Assembly (NCBI GenBank): GCA_030762935.1
Contig: CM060890.1
Coordinates: 153,856,129 to 153,920,128 of the forward strand
DNA length: 64,000 nt
Direction of reading: 5' to 3'
From: Hymenopus coronatus
Lineage: Eukaryota > Arthropoda > Insecta > Mantodea > Hymenopodidae
Numbering within the stretch: the first letter of the stretch is position 1; each line of letters begins with the position of its first letter. This document shows, in pieces, positions 1-10,575 of the stretch. The notes beneath the pieces were generated by a model. The model was not told where the DNA came from and made no database searches. It saw only the letters and a list, made by a program, of their open reading frames with translations. Position numbers and translations under genes: made by a program.

Positions 1-1740
1 AAGTCAAGAGATCAGGTGTAATATCCGTAATGCCAGGGATCCAAGCGAGCGCGATAAACGGCATTAAGTACGAGAAGTTCGGCGAATATTGTGAAAGGGC
101 AAGAACAAGGCTGACGGTCCGAGTCGGAGCCTGGTAGCTTCAGCGGAATAAATAGAAGCACACGAGTATAATCGCCAGGTGAAGACACCAGCCACCAGTA
201 TCCGCCACGAAACGGACGGATGGGATGCAAGGAACGGTGAGATAAATTCCTGCCATGCCGCGTCAGCGTCACTGTAGACGGGGCCAGTTCAACAGATAAA
301 CCGGGCGGTGGCGGAATCTCTGCGTTAACCGGATAAGAATCGCTAACAGTCGATCATGCGCAGCATCATAATTATGAAAATAACTTTGGGTCAGGATTAG
401 GGCGGGACGGCCCGGAATGTTAAACATAATATTATAAAGCTGATAGAAGAAGGACGTGGAGGCCATACTCCAGGCGAGAGCAAATCAACGGAGTAAGACG
501 AAAGGGGCAGAGCCCCAATGGCGCACTGCCATCGCCTTAAACAACGTCGAGAGAACAGATTTGTAATGAGCTGTAAAACGGAGGTCTTGTTGGAGAAACA
601 CACTGAGAACTTCAGTAGTGGTGACCGCTGCAGGTCGAGATTATTGAGGTGGAGTGAGACTGAACTTAAGAAACGCGTTAACGGATAGACCCAGGGTAGC
701 GAGGACACGTTGACAATCGGTATAAGATGATGTCACCGGCATCTCCGAAACAATATCGCCCACGTATAAAGTAAGGGCGGAATCCTGAGTGAGCCCATGA
801 GAGGTAAAACGGGAGGCGGGGAGACAGCGGTTAACATGTAACGCGGCGATGACGCGACAAATCGGGGAAGGAAGTCCGATGGCCCGTAACGTTGCAGCAA
901 CAGAGGAAGAGAAACATGGTCGTACGCAGAGGAAACGTTAACAAAGAGTGCACCCGGTACCGGACGCGATGTGGACATCGGTGAGGAAACTATATAGAGG
1001 GAAGATAGTGCCGTAGCCCTTACAAGGCCATAAATGGTAGAGCTCTAAGAACAAGCTGAGACGATCCTGTCAAACATTTTATGAAGAGTTTGAAATAAAC
1101 AAATCGGACGGTATCCTAGCGGGGAGTGACCAGATCGTCCTGGTTTCAAAATAGGAATAATAAAGACTTCCTGCCAGGACAATGGAACCGTGCCAAAAGA
1201 GTGTACCAAGATTCTGGGAGTAGCTTCAGAAAGGTATAGGCGAGTCCGTCTGCCCTCGGGGAAAACTTGCCAGACTTATTCTGAAGGGCTAAACGCGTCT
1301 CCGCGGGTGTGAGAGGCAATAATAGCAGATTTATACGACACGGCGAGTCCGTCTGCCCTCGTGGAAAACTTGCCAAACTTATTCTGAAGGGCTAAACGCG
1401 TCTCCGCGGGTGTGAGAGGCAAAAATAGCAGATCTATACGACACGGCGAGTCCGCCGATACAAACTCCGGAGTAATCATACCCGTCTGATGGCGATAACG
1501 TCGGTAATGTTTGAATCAAGCAAGTTGAGGTACCACGCCCAGGCAGCTCGTTTAATACGTCGGAGTTGTCGACGAGTGCGGGTCTTGGTGCCTTTAGCCA
1601 AAAAGTAGGCTCCTGCGGTGCGAAGATGTCGATATCGAGTATATGCCGACGTGTTTCTGCGAGCAGAGGAGAACATTCCGCTGTCCACCAAGGCGGTTTG
1701 GGTACTTTAGACAATGGGATTAAAAGTATCGCGTTACTCA
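1..1740 (-). pseudogene. LINE reverse transcriptase domain, multiply frameshifted
   Basis: The minus strand carries the RT region in several frames. A basic linker follows PPWWTAEC and resembles the segment that precedes RT in Jockey/I-type elements. The RT start has LALQNKSGKFSPRADGLAY, the degenerate counterpart of the family's GKSAPGPDGI motif. Motif A reads FVNVSSAYDHVSLPLL, keeping the second acidic residue but with Asn where the first catalytic Asp is normally found. A later piece, LGLSVNAFLKF, fits the post-catalytic palm/thumb region. Bases 12-470 hold the degraded C-terminal part. No intact frame exceeds about 120 codons. Confidence 0.75.
1241..1446. repeat. 103-bp tandem duplication inside the LINE RT
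   Basis: Bases 1241-1343 recur almost perfectly at 1344-1446, and the first eight bases of a third copy follow at 1447. The unit begins CGAGTCCGTCTGCCCTCG and the copies differ at only a few positions. The period is not a multiple of three, so the duplication itself shifts the reading frame of the RT start. It must be younger than the LINE insertion. It looks like local replication slippage, though misassembly cannot be excluded. Confidence 0.9.
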
Positions 1741-1754
1741 TGTAAGGTTGTAAG

Positions 1755-2495
1755 TAACAACGGATTCAGGAAGAGAGTCCGTAAGCTTCCGCACATAGCG
1801 CTGAAAATATTCCGGATCCACACCGGTAGAGGGTTACATCCCGGCGCTGGGTGAACATACACTGAAGAACAAAAGGGAAGTGATCACTCCCCGTTGTGTC
1901 GGTGTGGCGGGTCACAGTCGTATATATATATATATAGGCCGCGTCGTGGTGGAGTGGTTAGAGCACTCGCCTCTCGCCTAGACGGCCGGAGTTCGATCCC
2001 AAGCGACCGCATGTGAGATTTGTGGTGGACAAAGCGGCGCTGGGTTTTCTCTGCCATCGGTGCTCTATCATCATTCATGTATCATCAGTGTCACCGGTGC
2101 CATAAGTAGTTAAAGCGGGCGTTAAACACTACCAAAATAAAAAAAAAAGAACAGTGGTATAGGGGTGGCGAAAAACAAGTCGGGAGATGTGTCAGCCTGT
2201 CCCGGAGCTCCCAGGCGAGTCGCAATATGGTCCACTGGGAGGTCATCGCGATCTGTAGCAAGGGGTGTGCAATGTTGAGATCACCGTATATCATCTGTTG
2301 ATGGGACTGAGGAGTCAGGTACCACCCCCCCGCATTCCGGTACAGTAAAGCGTCGACCCGTCATGTTAACCTCAGACCACCCAAGTCGACCCGAACAGCG
2401 AATATCCGTATCCCAACTGTGAACTGAGAGATTATTAGCCACGCCCTCATCCGGGGTAGCACGATCATTGCGGAACCACTGGAACCCAGGAATGT
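1755..2495 (-). pseudogene. LINE apurinic-type endonuclease domain, interrupted
   Basis: On the minus strand the first readable piece gives IPGFQWFRNDRATPDEGVAN near 2490, like the segment of LINE endonucleases before the glycine-rich strand. Next comes YGDLNIAHPLL near 2285 (family form GDFNAHHPLW), then DLPVDHIATRLG and SPDLFFATPIP near 2245-2160. After a SINE (1937-2150) the reading resumes with TVTRHTDTTGSDHFPFV (about 1918-1868), holding the catalytic Asp-His pair. A further frame gives VDPEYFQRYVRKLTDSLPES near 1830-1770. At least three frame changes are needed. These endonucleases nick target DNA to prime reverse transcription; this one cannot be made. Confidence 0.78.
1937..2150 (+). 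mobile_element. tRNA-derived SINE inserted in the LINE endonuclease
   Basis: The head carries a polymerase III A-box-like stretch (GGTGGAGTGGTTAGAGCAC, about 1949) and a B-box-like GAGTTCGATCCC (about 1990). The 3' acceptor-like sequence GCGACCGC is only partly matched by the 5' end. A body of about 130 bp follows, then GTTAAAGCGGGCGTTAAACA and an A-rich tail ending near 2150. A (TA)n run at 1920-1936 precedes it. Endonuclease coding is readable on both sides, which shows insertion into the LINE. The anticodon arm is too degraded for a functional tRNA. No target-site duplication is evident. Its body differs from the SINE at 33.4 kb, though both 3' ends carry GTTAAAG followed by a GCGTNNATAA/GCGTTAAA-like motif. 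Confidence 0.72.
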
Positions 2496-2790
2496 AGAGA
2501 TTTCACGAGGAATATGTTTTGATGTACCTAAATAAATAAATAATACAAAAATAATTTACAGAAAGAGATTCGTGTGTGTGTGTATGTGCTGTTTAACTCC
2601 AAAATGAAAAGTTGAAGATGCATAAATACCAAACTTGTTAGATATTTCAGTTCCATGTTTCCCAAATATTCGACACGAAGATTTTCAACAAAATAACCGC
2701 ACGCCAACTAACTTTTGTGTGAAACATTTCTCGAAATTCATATTTTTAAAAAATGGCTTCAACAATTTTGACAAAAGTGCTATATGCATA
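2496..2790 (-). repeat. Dispersed repeat with internal TG/CA microsatellite, copy 1
   Basis: The segment starts AGAGATTTCAC and has an AT-rich part, a GTGTGTGTGTATGTG run (about 2571-2586), then CCAAACTTGTTAG and GAAGATTTTCAACAAAAT. The same order of landmarks appears at 63430-63925 in this orientation and at 62660-63110 in the opposite one. It contains no recognisable coding sequence. The copies differ widely, so this is an old family; it may be a non-autonomous transposon. I cannot name it. Its left edge coincides with the loss of the LINE endonuclease. Confidence 0.6.
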
Positions 2791-3185
2791 TCTCGATTTT
2801 CTAAGTGCTCTTCATTTGGAAAGTCGCTTTAACTCGCGGTTCTGTAATAACGATACACTAGATTTGTTTGTTTTAAATAACGTTCTGTGCTATATCAGTT
2901 TCATTCTTCTGGTGATTGCTTTAAGGCCAGCATATAGCGTCCAGTTCTTAAACATTCTGACTATCTATAAGAAATGTTTAAACTAATTCCAAAGGCCGGT
3001 CTCGAGTAGATGGACAAAGAAACTGTCGGAAGTGTAATACAGAACCACAGTCGCTAGATTGTCTGTTCCTGAATTCTTATTGGAAACAATTTAATTTGCT
3101 CCATTAAGTGACGTAAGCAACTGAAATTATAAAACAAAAGTTTGCTTTACAAATAAAATTCCTTGTATACAACTTGTGTGATGTG
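2791..3185. other. AT-rich DNA with no recognised gene
   Basis: Unique-looking sequence between the dispersed repeat and the 101-bp satellite. Short open frames exist but have no recognisable domain or codon pattern. The right end, around ACAACTTGTGTGATGTGGTGG, leads directly into the first satellite unit. Confidence 0.6.
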
Positions 3186-4778
3186 GTGGTACCCGAGATC
3201 AAATCTCGGTTAGGGTGCGATACCCAGGTTTCCCTTATCTAATGTCGAGTAGCTCTTACCTCTATGGACCCCGGGCTCATTTCACACAACGTCCCGGGAT
3301 CAAATCTCGGGTAGGGTACGATACCCAGGTTTCCCTTATCTAAGGTCGAGTAGCTCTAAGCTCTATGGACCCCGGGCTCATTTCACACAACGGGATCAAC
3401 TCTCGGCTAGGGTGCGATACCCAGGTTTCCCTTATCTAATGTCGAGTAGCTCTTACCTCTATGGACCCCGGGCTCATTTCACACAACGTCCCGGGATCAA
3501 CTCTCGGCTAGGGTGCGATACCCAGGTTTCCCTTATCTAAAGTCGAGTAGCTCTTACCTCTATGGACCCCGGGCTCATTTCACACAACGTCCCGGGATCA
3601 ACTCTCGGCTAGGGTGCGATACCCAGGTTTCCCTTATCTAAGGTCGAGTAGCTCTTACCTCTATGGACCCCGGGCTCATTTCACACAACGTCCCGGGATC
3701 AAATCTCGGGTAGGGTACGATACCCAGGTTTCCCTTATCTAAGGTCGAGTAGCTCTAAGCTCTATGGACCCCGGGCTCATTTCACACAACGTGCCGGGAT
3801 CAACTCTCGGCTAGGGTGCGATACCCAGGTTTCCCTTATCTAATGTCGAGTAGCTCTTACCTCTATGGACCCCGGGCTCATTTCACACAACGTCCCGGGA
3901 TCAACTCTCGGCTAGGGTGCGATACCCAGGTTTCCCTTATCTAAGGTCGAGTAGCTCTTACCTCTATGGACCCCGGGCTCATTTCACACAACGTCCAGGG
4001 ATCAAATCTCGGTTAGGGTGCGATACCCAGGTTTCCCTTATCTAAAGTCAAGTAGCTCTAAGCTCTATGGACCCCGGGCTCATTTCACACAACGTCCCGG
4101 GGTCAAATCTCGGTTAGGATGCGATACCCAGGTTTCCCTTATCTAATGTCAAATAGCTCTTACCTCTATGGACCCCGGGCTCATTTCACACAACGTCCCG
4201 GGATCAAATCTCGGTTAGGGTACGATACCCAGGTTTCCCTTATCTAATGTCGAGTAGCTCTTACCTCTATGGACCCCGGGCTCATTTCACACAACGTCCC
4301 GGGATCAACTCTCGGCTAGGGTACGATACCCAGGTTTCCCTTATCTAATGTCGAGTAGCTCTTACCTCTATGGACCCCGGGCTCATTTCACACAACGTCC
4401 CGGGATCAACTCTCGGCTAGGGTACGATACCCAGGTTTCCCTTATCTAATGTCAAATAACTCTTACCTCTATGGACCCCGGGCTCATTTCACACAACGTC
4501 CCGGGATCAAATCTCGGGTAGGGTACGATACCCAGGTTTCCCTTATCTAAGGTCGAGTAGCTCTAAGCTCTATGGACCCCGGGCTCATTTCACACAACGT
4601 CCCGGGATCAAATCTCGGAGTGCGATACCCAGGTTTCCCTTATCTAATGTCAAATAACTCTTACCTCTATGGACCCCGGGCTCATTTCACACAACGTCCC
4701 GGAATCAAATCTCGGGTAGGGTACGATACCCAGGTTTCCCTTATCTAAGGTCGAGTAGCTCTAAGCTCTATGGACCCC
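3186..4778. repeat. 101-bp satellite array, about 16 units
   Basis: Head-to-tail units of 101 bp, with landmarks CCCGGGATCAAATCTCGG, GATACCCAGGTTTCCC, CTCTATGGACCCCGGGCTC and TTTCACACAACG. Two subtypes mix: one with ATCTCGGGTAGGGTACG and CTCTAAGCTC, the other with CTCTCGGCTAGGGTGCG and CTCTTACCTC. At least two units carry small deletions (about 3387 and 4617). Each unit holds a possible hairpin, CCGGG-ATCAAAT-CTCGG: a five-pair stem including one G-T wobble and a seven-base loop, shaped like a tRNA T-arm. The array stops inside a unit at GGACCCC and runs straight into the pyrimidine-rich block. Confidence 0.95.
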
Positions 4779-5449
4779 TCATCCCTAACCCTCAACCTCC
4801 CCATCATCACCCTCCCCCCATACACTGTCACTCACTCACTCTCACCCCTCACTCACATTTTCATTCTAGCCTCCTCCCCTCTCAGTCTCACTCATACTTT
4901 CTCTCACACTCTGTCTAACATTCTCTCTCACACTCTCAGTCTCGACTCCTCACACTCACCCTGCCACCCCCTCCCCCACCACCACACTAACACTCTCACA
5001 CCTATCCCTCCCCCATCCCCACCCTCACACACTCTCACACTCACACTGATTCTAACTCAATCTCACTCTCATTGTCACTTTCACTCTCACATTAACTCTC
5101 GCACTCACACTCACTCTCGCTCCCTCTCCCAACCCTCCTCACCCTCACCTACTCCAACTCCCACATCCATTCTCTCTGTCGCAACCACACTCCTTCACAC
5201 TCACCCTCACACTCACCCTCACACTCACCCTCACATTCACTCTCGCGCTCACACTCACTCTCACACTCACTCTCGCTCCCTCTCCCAACCCTCCTCACCT
5301 TCACCTACTCCAACTCCCACATCCACTCTCTGTCGCAACCACACTCCTTCACACTCACTCTCTCACTCTCTGTCGTAGTAACACCCCTTCACACTCACTC
5401 TCTCACTCTCCATCGCAGTAACACCCACTCTCAATCTCTGTCGTAGTCA

Positions 5450-8400
5450 CACCCTCTCACATTTTCTCGCTAATCCTCAACCCCACCCTAACTCCCACTC
5501 ACCAGACTCCCTCATCTTTCTTCCTCACCCTCTCAACACCCACTCACTCATCCTCACTCTCGCTCGCACTCTCAATCACTCGCACTCATCCTCAACCTGA
5601 CACCTCTCACCTGTCACTTGTCATGTCACCTGTCACATCTCACAGTCACTTGTCACAGTCACACGCTTTCTCCCTCACTCTCATGTTCACGCTCATCCTC
5701 ACTCCCACTCACCACTCTCTCACTCTTTGTCCCTCACTCACTCACCCCCTCTCTCTCACTATCACTCACACCCCCTCACACTATAACTCTCTGACGCTTT
5801 CTCCCTCACCACCCCCTCACTCACACTCAGCCCCACGGCCAGCCAGCCTCACAACGCCCCACCCCACCCCCTCCCCCACCCTCACTCACACCCCGACTCT
5901 CACCCCCGCCCCATCCAACCCTCACCCCACCCTCACCCCCACCCTCTCACTCACAGTCACACTCTCTCTCACTCGCACTCTCACTCTCATTCTCGCTCTG
6001 TCACTCCCACTCGCACAGGTTCACGCTTACGCTCACCCTCACCCTGAGTCTCAGTCTCGCAGTCATATCCCCTCACTCTCGTTCGCACTCTCAATCACTC
6101 GAGCCCATCCTCACACTCCTCACTCCCTCAACCTGTTGCCTGTCACCTCTCACCTTTCACCAGTCACATCTCACAGTCACTTGTCACAGTTACACGCTTT
6201 CTCCCTCATCCTCACTCCCACTCACCACTCTCTGACTTTTTCTCCCTCACTCACTCGTCCCCTCTCACTATGACTATCTGAGGCCTTCTCCCTCAACCCC
6301 TCACCACCCCCTCATTCACACTCACACCCACGGACACCCATACCTACCCTACCACACCCCCGCCCCTACCCACCCCCACACGTCCCCAACCTAATCCCTC
6401 CCCACCCTCACTCCCATCCCCGCCCTCCCCACCCTCACCACCACCCACACACTCACTCTCACTCACATTCTCATCTCACTCACACTCTACCTCTCTCACC
6501 CTCTCTCTTTCTCGCTCTCTCACTCTTTCACACTCTCATACTCTCAAACTCAAACTCTCTCACTCTCTCTCTGACACTCTCTCACACACTTTCACACTCT
6601 CTCACACTCTCACCAACTCACAATCTCTCACTATCTAAGAATCTCTCACACTCTCACTCTCTCACACTTTCTTACTCTCTCACTATCTCACACTCATACT
6701 CTCTCAATCTCTCACACTTTCTCGCTCTCTCACGCACTCACACTCACAGTCACTCTCACAGTCATTCCCACTCTCACTCTGAATCTCAGTCACACTCACA
6801 CTCTCATCCTCACTCATACTCACACTCTCATCCTCACTCATACTCACACTCTTACTCTCACTCTCACTCATACTCGCACACGCTCACTATCACTCTCACT
6901 CTCACACTCTCAATCTCACTCCCATTCTCACACTCACACTGTCTCGCAGTCACACCCTCTCACACTCTGTCGCAGTCACACCCCCTCACTCTCTGTCGCA
7001 GTAACACCCCCTCTCACTCACTCTCTCACTCTCTGTCGCAGTCACACCCCCTCACACTCACTCTCTATCACAGCCTCACCCCCCCTCACACTCTGTCACT
7101 CTCTATCGAAGTCACACACCCTCACATATTCTCGCTCATCCTCAACCCCACCCTAACTCCCACTCACAACACTCCCTCATATTTCTTCCTCACCCTCTCA
7201 ACACCCACTCACTCACACTCACTCTCGCTCGCACTCTCAATCACGCGCGCTCATCCTCACCCTGACACGCCCTCACTCCCTCAACCTGTCCCCTGCCTCA
7301 TGCCATTTGTCACCAGTCACCTGTCACCTCTCACCTGTCACCAGTCACTTGTCACAGTCACACGCTTTCTCCCTCTCTCTCATGCTTACGCTCAACCTCA
7401 CTCCCACTTACTACTCTCTTAGTCTCTCCCTCAATCACTCACCCCCTCACTCACTCTCACTCACACCCCCTCACACTATGACCCTCTGACGCCTCTTCCT
7501 CACCCCCTCACTCACACTCACACTCACCCCCACGGCCACACACACGCCCACTCCACCCCTCCCCCACCCTCACCCCCTCCCCAACCTCAACCCCTCCCCA
7601 CCCTCACTCACACCTCCAACCCCAACCTCACCCACACCCCACCCTCACCCCCACCATCACCCACTCACTCTCACTCTCTCACACTCACACTGACACACAC
7701 TCTCACTCTCTCTCACATTCTTACTCTCACACACTCACCTCCTCACTCTCTCATTCATTCACGCTCACTCTCACCCTCACTCTCTCATTCTCTCTCATAC
7801 TGTCTCACACATTCTCTCACTCTCTCTCACACTCTCTCTTTTTCACTCTCACTCACACTCTCTCACACTCACAGTCACTCGCACTCTCTCTCATTCACAC
7901 TCGCACTCTCTTACGCTCACTCTCATTCTCACTCTCACTCTCACACTCAGTCTCGCAGTCACACCCACTCTCACTCTCTCAATCTCTGTTGCAGCCACAC
8001 CCTCTCACATTTTCTCGCTCATCCTCAACCCCACCCTAACTCCCACTCACCACACTCCATCTTTTTTCCTCACCCTCTCAACACCCACTCACTCACACTC
8101 ACTCTCGCTCGCATTCTCAATCACTCGAGCTCATCCTCACCCTGACACCCTCTCACTCTCTCAACCTGCCACATGCCACCTGTCACTTGTCACCAGTTAC
8201 CTGTCACTAGTCACTAGTCACTTGTCACCAATCAGCTGTCACCTCTCACCTGCCCTCAATCACTTATCACCAGTCACATCTCACAGTCACTTGTCACAGT
8301 AACACGCTTTCTCCCTCTCATGCTCACGCCTATCCTCTCTCCCACTCACCATCTCTCACTCTCTCCCTCACTCATTCACCCCCTCACTCACTCTCACTCA

Positions 8401-9140
8401 CACCAGCTCACTCTATGACTTTCTGACGCCTTCTCACTCACCCCCTCACTCACACTCACCCCCAGAGCCCCCCGCCACACCCCAGCTTACCCCCACCCTC
8501 ACCCCTTCCCACTCCACCCTCATTCCTACCGACTCACTCTCACACTCACCCTCTCACGCCAACGCTCACATTCTCGCTCTCGCACTAGCACACTCACTCA
8601 CGTTCAAGCTCACGCACATGCTCATGCTCACACACAACACTCCCTCTCACTATCTCGCTCACTCTCGCACTCTCTCACTCTCCGTTTTGCAGTCACACCC
8701 CTTCACACTTACTCTCACTCTCTCTGTCGAAGTCACACCCCCTCACATTTTCCCATTCATCCTCAACCCCACCCTAACTCCCACTCACCACACTTCCTCA
8801 CCCTCTCAACACCCACTCACTCACACTCACTCTCGCTCGCACTCACTAGCGCTCATCCTCACCCTGACACTCCTCACTCCCTCAACCTGCCACGTACCAC
8901 CTATCACCAGTCACCTTTCACCTGTCACCAGTCACATTTCACAGTCACTTGTCACAGTCACACGCTTTCTCGCTCACTCTCATGCTCACGCTCATCCTCA
9001 CTCCCACTGACCACTCTCTCACTCTTTCTCCCTCACACCCACTCACCACTCTTTCTCCCTCACTCACCCTCTCATACTATGAGTCTCTGACGCTTTCTCC
9101 CACACCCCCTCACTCACACTCACCCCCACGGCCACCCACG
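5450..9140. repeat. Higher-order modules within pyrimidine-rich block I
   Basis: The landmark CACTTGTCACAGTCACACGC (with small changes) occurs near 5643, 6173, 7342, 8284 and 8942. It is usually preceded by a module with CACCCACTCACTCACACTC and CGCTCGCACTCTCAATCA, and followed by CTCATGCTCACGCTCATCCT and a CCCCACGGCCA module. Spacings of about 530, 1170, 940 and 660 bp show a composite unit copied with large internal length changes. The same module order appears in block II at 45.8-50.8 kb. Confidence 0.85.
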
Positions 9141-9324
9141 CCCACTACACCCCATCACTACCCTCACCCCACCTCCACTCTAACCCTCACCCCCACCCCC
9201 ACTCTAACCCTCACCCCCACCCCCTCACTCACAATCTCATTCTCTCACATTCACACTCTTACGTTCTCGCTCTCACACCCGTACTCTCACACTCACACTC
9301 TCATTCTCTCACACTCACACTCTC

Positions 9325-10450
9325 ATGTTCTCGCTCTCACACTCGCACTCGTACTCTCATACTCGTACTCTCACACTCGCACTCTCACATTCACACTCTC
9401 ATTCTCTCACACTCACACTCTCACGTTCTCGCTCTCACACTCGTACTCTCATTCTCTCACACTCACACTCCCACGTTCTCGCTCTCACACTCGCACTCGT
9501 ACTCTCATACTCGCACTCTCATACTCGTACTCTCACACTCGCACTCGTACTCTCATAATCGTACTCTCACACTCGCACTCGTACTCTCATAATCGTACTC
9601 TCACACTCGCACTCGTACTCTCATACTCGTACTCGTACTCTCACACTCGTACTCTCACACTCGCACTCGTACTCTCACACTCGTACTCTCACACTCGCAC
9701 TCGTACTCTCATACTCGTACTCTCACACTCGTACTCTCACACTCGCACTCGTACTCTCATACTCGTACTCTCACACTCGTACTCTCACACTCGCACTCGT
9801 ACTCTCATACTCGTACTCTGACACTCGCACTCGTACTCTCACACTCGCACTCTCACAATCGCCTTCTCATACTCGTACTCTCACACTCACACTCGTACTC
9901 TCACACCTGCACTCGTACTCTCATACTCGTACTGACACTCGCACTCGTACTCTCACACTCGCACTAGTACTCTCACACTCGTACTTTCACACTCGCACTC
10001 ATACTCTCATACTCCTATTCTCACACTCGCACTCGTACTCTCACACTCGCACTCGTACTCTCAAACTCACACTCGTACTCTCATACTCGTACTCTCACAC
10101 TCTCACTCGTACTCTCACACTCGCACTCGTACTCTCATACTCGTACTCTCACACTCGCACTCATACTCTCATACTCGTACTCTCACACTCACACTCGCAC
10201 TCGTACTCTCACACTCGCACTCATACTCTCACACTCGCACTCTCACAATCACCTTCTCATACTCGTACTCTCACACTCACACTCGTACTCTCACACCTGC
10301 ACTCGTACTCTCACACTCACACTCTCACACTCTCTCTCACATTCTCACGCTCACACTCTTGCTCTCACACTTGCACTCGTACTCTCACACTCTCAAGCTC
10401 ACGCTCTTGCTCTCACACTCGCACTTGCACTCTCACACTCACTCTCTCAC
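9325..10450. repeat. (ACTCTCACACTCGCACTCGT)-type short-period subarray
   Basis: The last 1.1 kb of block I is dominated by six-base words ACTCTC, ACACTC, GCACTC and GTACTC in changing order, giving local periods of 12 to 20 bp. It is more homogeneous than the rest of the block, so it may be the most recently expanded part. Near 10320-10450 it grades into CACACTCTCTCTCAC and CACGCTCTTGCTC variants before stopping. Confidence 0.88.
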
Positions 10451-10460
10451 ACTGATACTC

Positions 10461-10575
10461 CCCTCAAATGAAAATGCTTTATTTGGATACAGAGGTACTA
10501 AAAACATATATTTTCGGTGAAATATCAGTGTCAAATTTTTGAATGGTGTATAATACCTTCTGTGTACATAGAATG
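10461..10575 (+). repeat. Dispersed repeat, 3' end only, copy 2
   Basis: This matches the distal part of the dispersed repeat in plus orientation: GAAAATGCTTTATTTGG, AAAACATATATTTTCGGTG, GTCAAATTTTTGAATGG and AATACCTTCTGTGTACA. The reverse complement of 63430-63530 gives the same order, with AAAACATGTATTTGTGGTG and AATACCTTCTGTATACA. In complete copies the part just upstream is a CA-rich microsatellite. Here that position is occupied by the end of pyrimidine-rich block I. Confidence 0.65.

Larger units (their letters stand above)
1..2495 (-). mobile_element. Degenerate non-LTR retrotransposon (LINE), EN-RT part, running off the left edge
   Basis: Read on the minus strand, conceptual translation across several frames gives LINE ORF2 in the correct order: endonuclease (about 2495-1755), an endonuclease-RT linker with a PPWWTAEC motif (about 1700), an RT start (ADGLAYTFLKLLPES, about 1250), an RT motif-A region with FVNVSSAYDHVSLPLLLQRY (about 930), and a C-terminal part reaching base 1. 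Every section needs frame changes and contains stops, so the copy is long dead. The PWW-EC linker and endonuclease style fit the Jockey/I/R1 superfamilies; I cannot fix the clade. A SINE splits the endonuclease and a 103-bp tandem duplication lies in the RT start. The left boundary is outside the window; the right one is replaced by a dispersed repeat at about 2496. Confidence 0.8.
4779..10460. repeat. Pyrimidine-rich (CTCACA)-type block I
   Basis: About 5.7 kb of C, T and A with very little G on the plus strand, built from CTCACACTCACTC-like words. It is not a pure microsatellite. Longer modules recur, including CTGTCGCAGTCACACCCCCT, CCTCTCAACACCCACTCACT, CACTTGTCACAGTCACACGC and CTCATGCTCACGCTCATCCT. 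The open frames here encode only His/Ser/Thr/Leu/Pro-rich low-complexity peptide and are not genes. The block starts inside a broken 101-bp unit and ends where dispersed-repeat sequence begins. Confidence 0.93.

Noticed and set aside
1937..2012. A functional tRNA gene
   Set aside because: A and B boxes are present but the acceptor and anticodon stems do not pair, and the sequence continues into a SINE body and A-rich tail.
2635..2986. Two overlapping short plus-strand frames in AT-rich DNA
   Set aside because: They lie partly in the dispersed repeat and show no domain or codon bias.
3186..4778. A CRISPR-like array (regular repeats)
   Set aside because: Units are contiguous 101-bp repeats without unique spacers, in a eukaryotic context.
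4770..9821. Open frames of 130-290 codons rich in His, Ser, Thr and Leu
   Set aside because: They are translations of CTCACA-type repeats, with all three frames open for the same reason.
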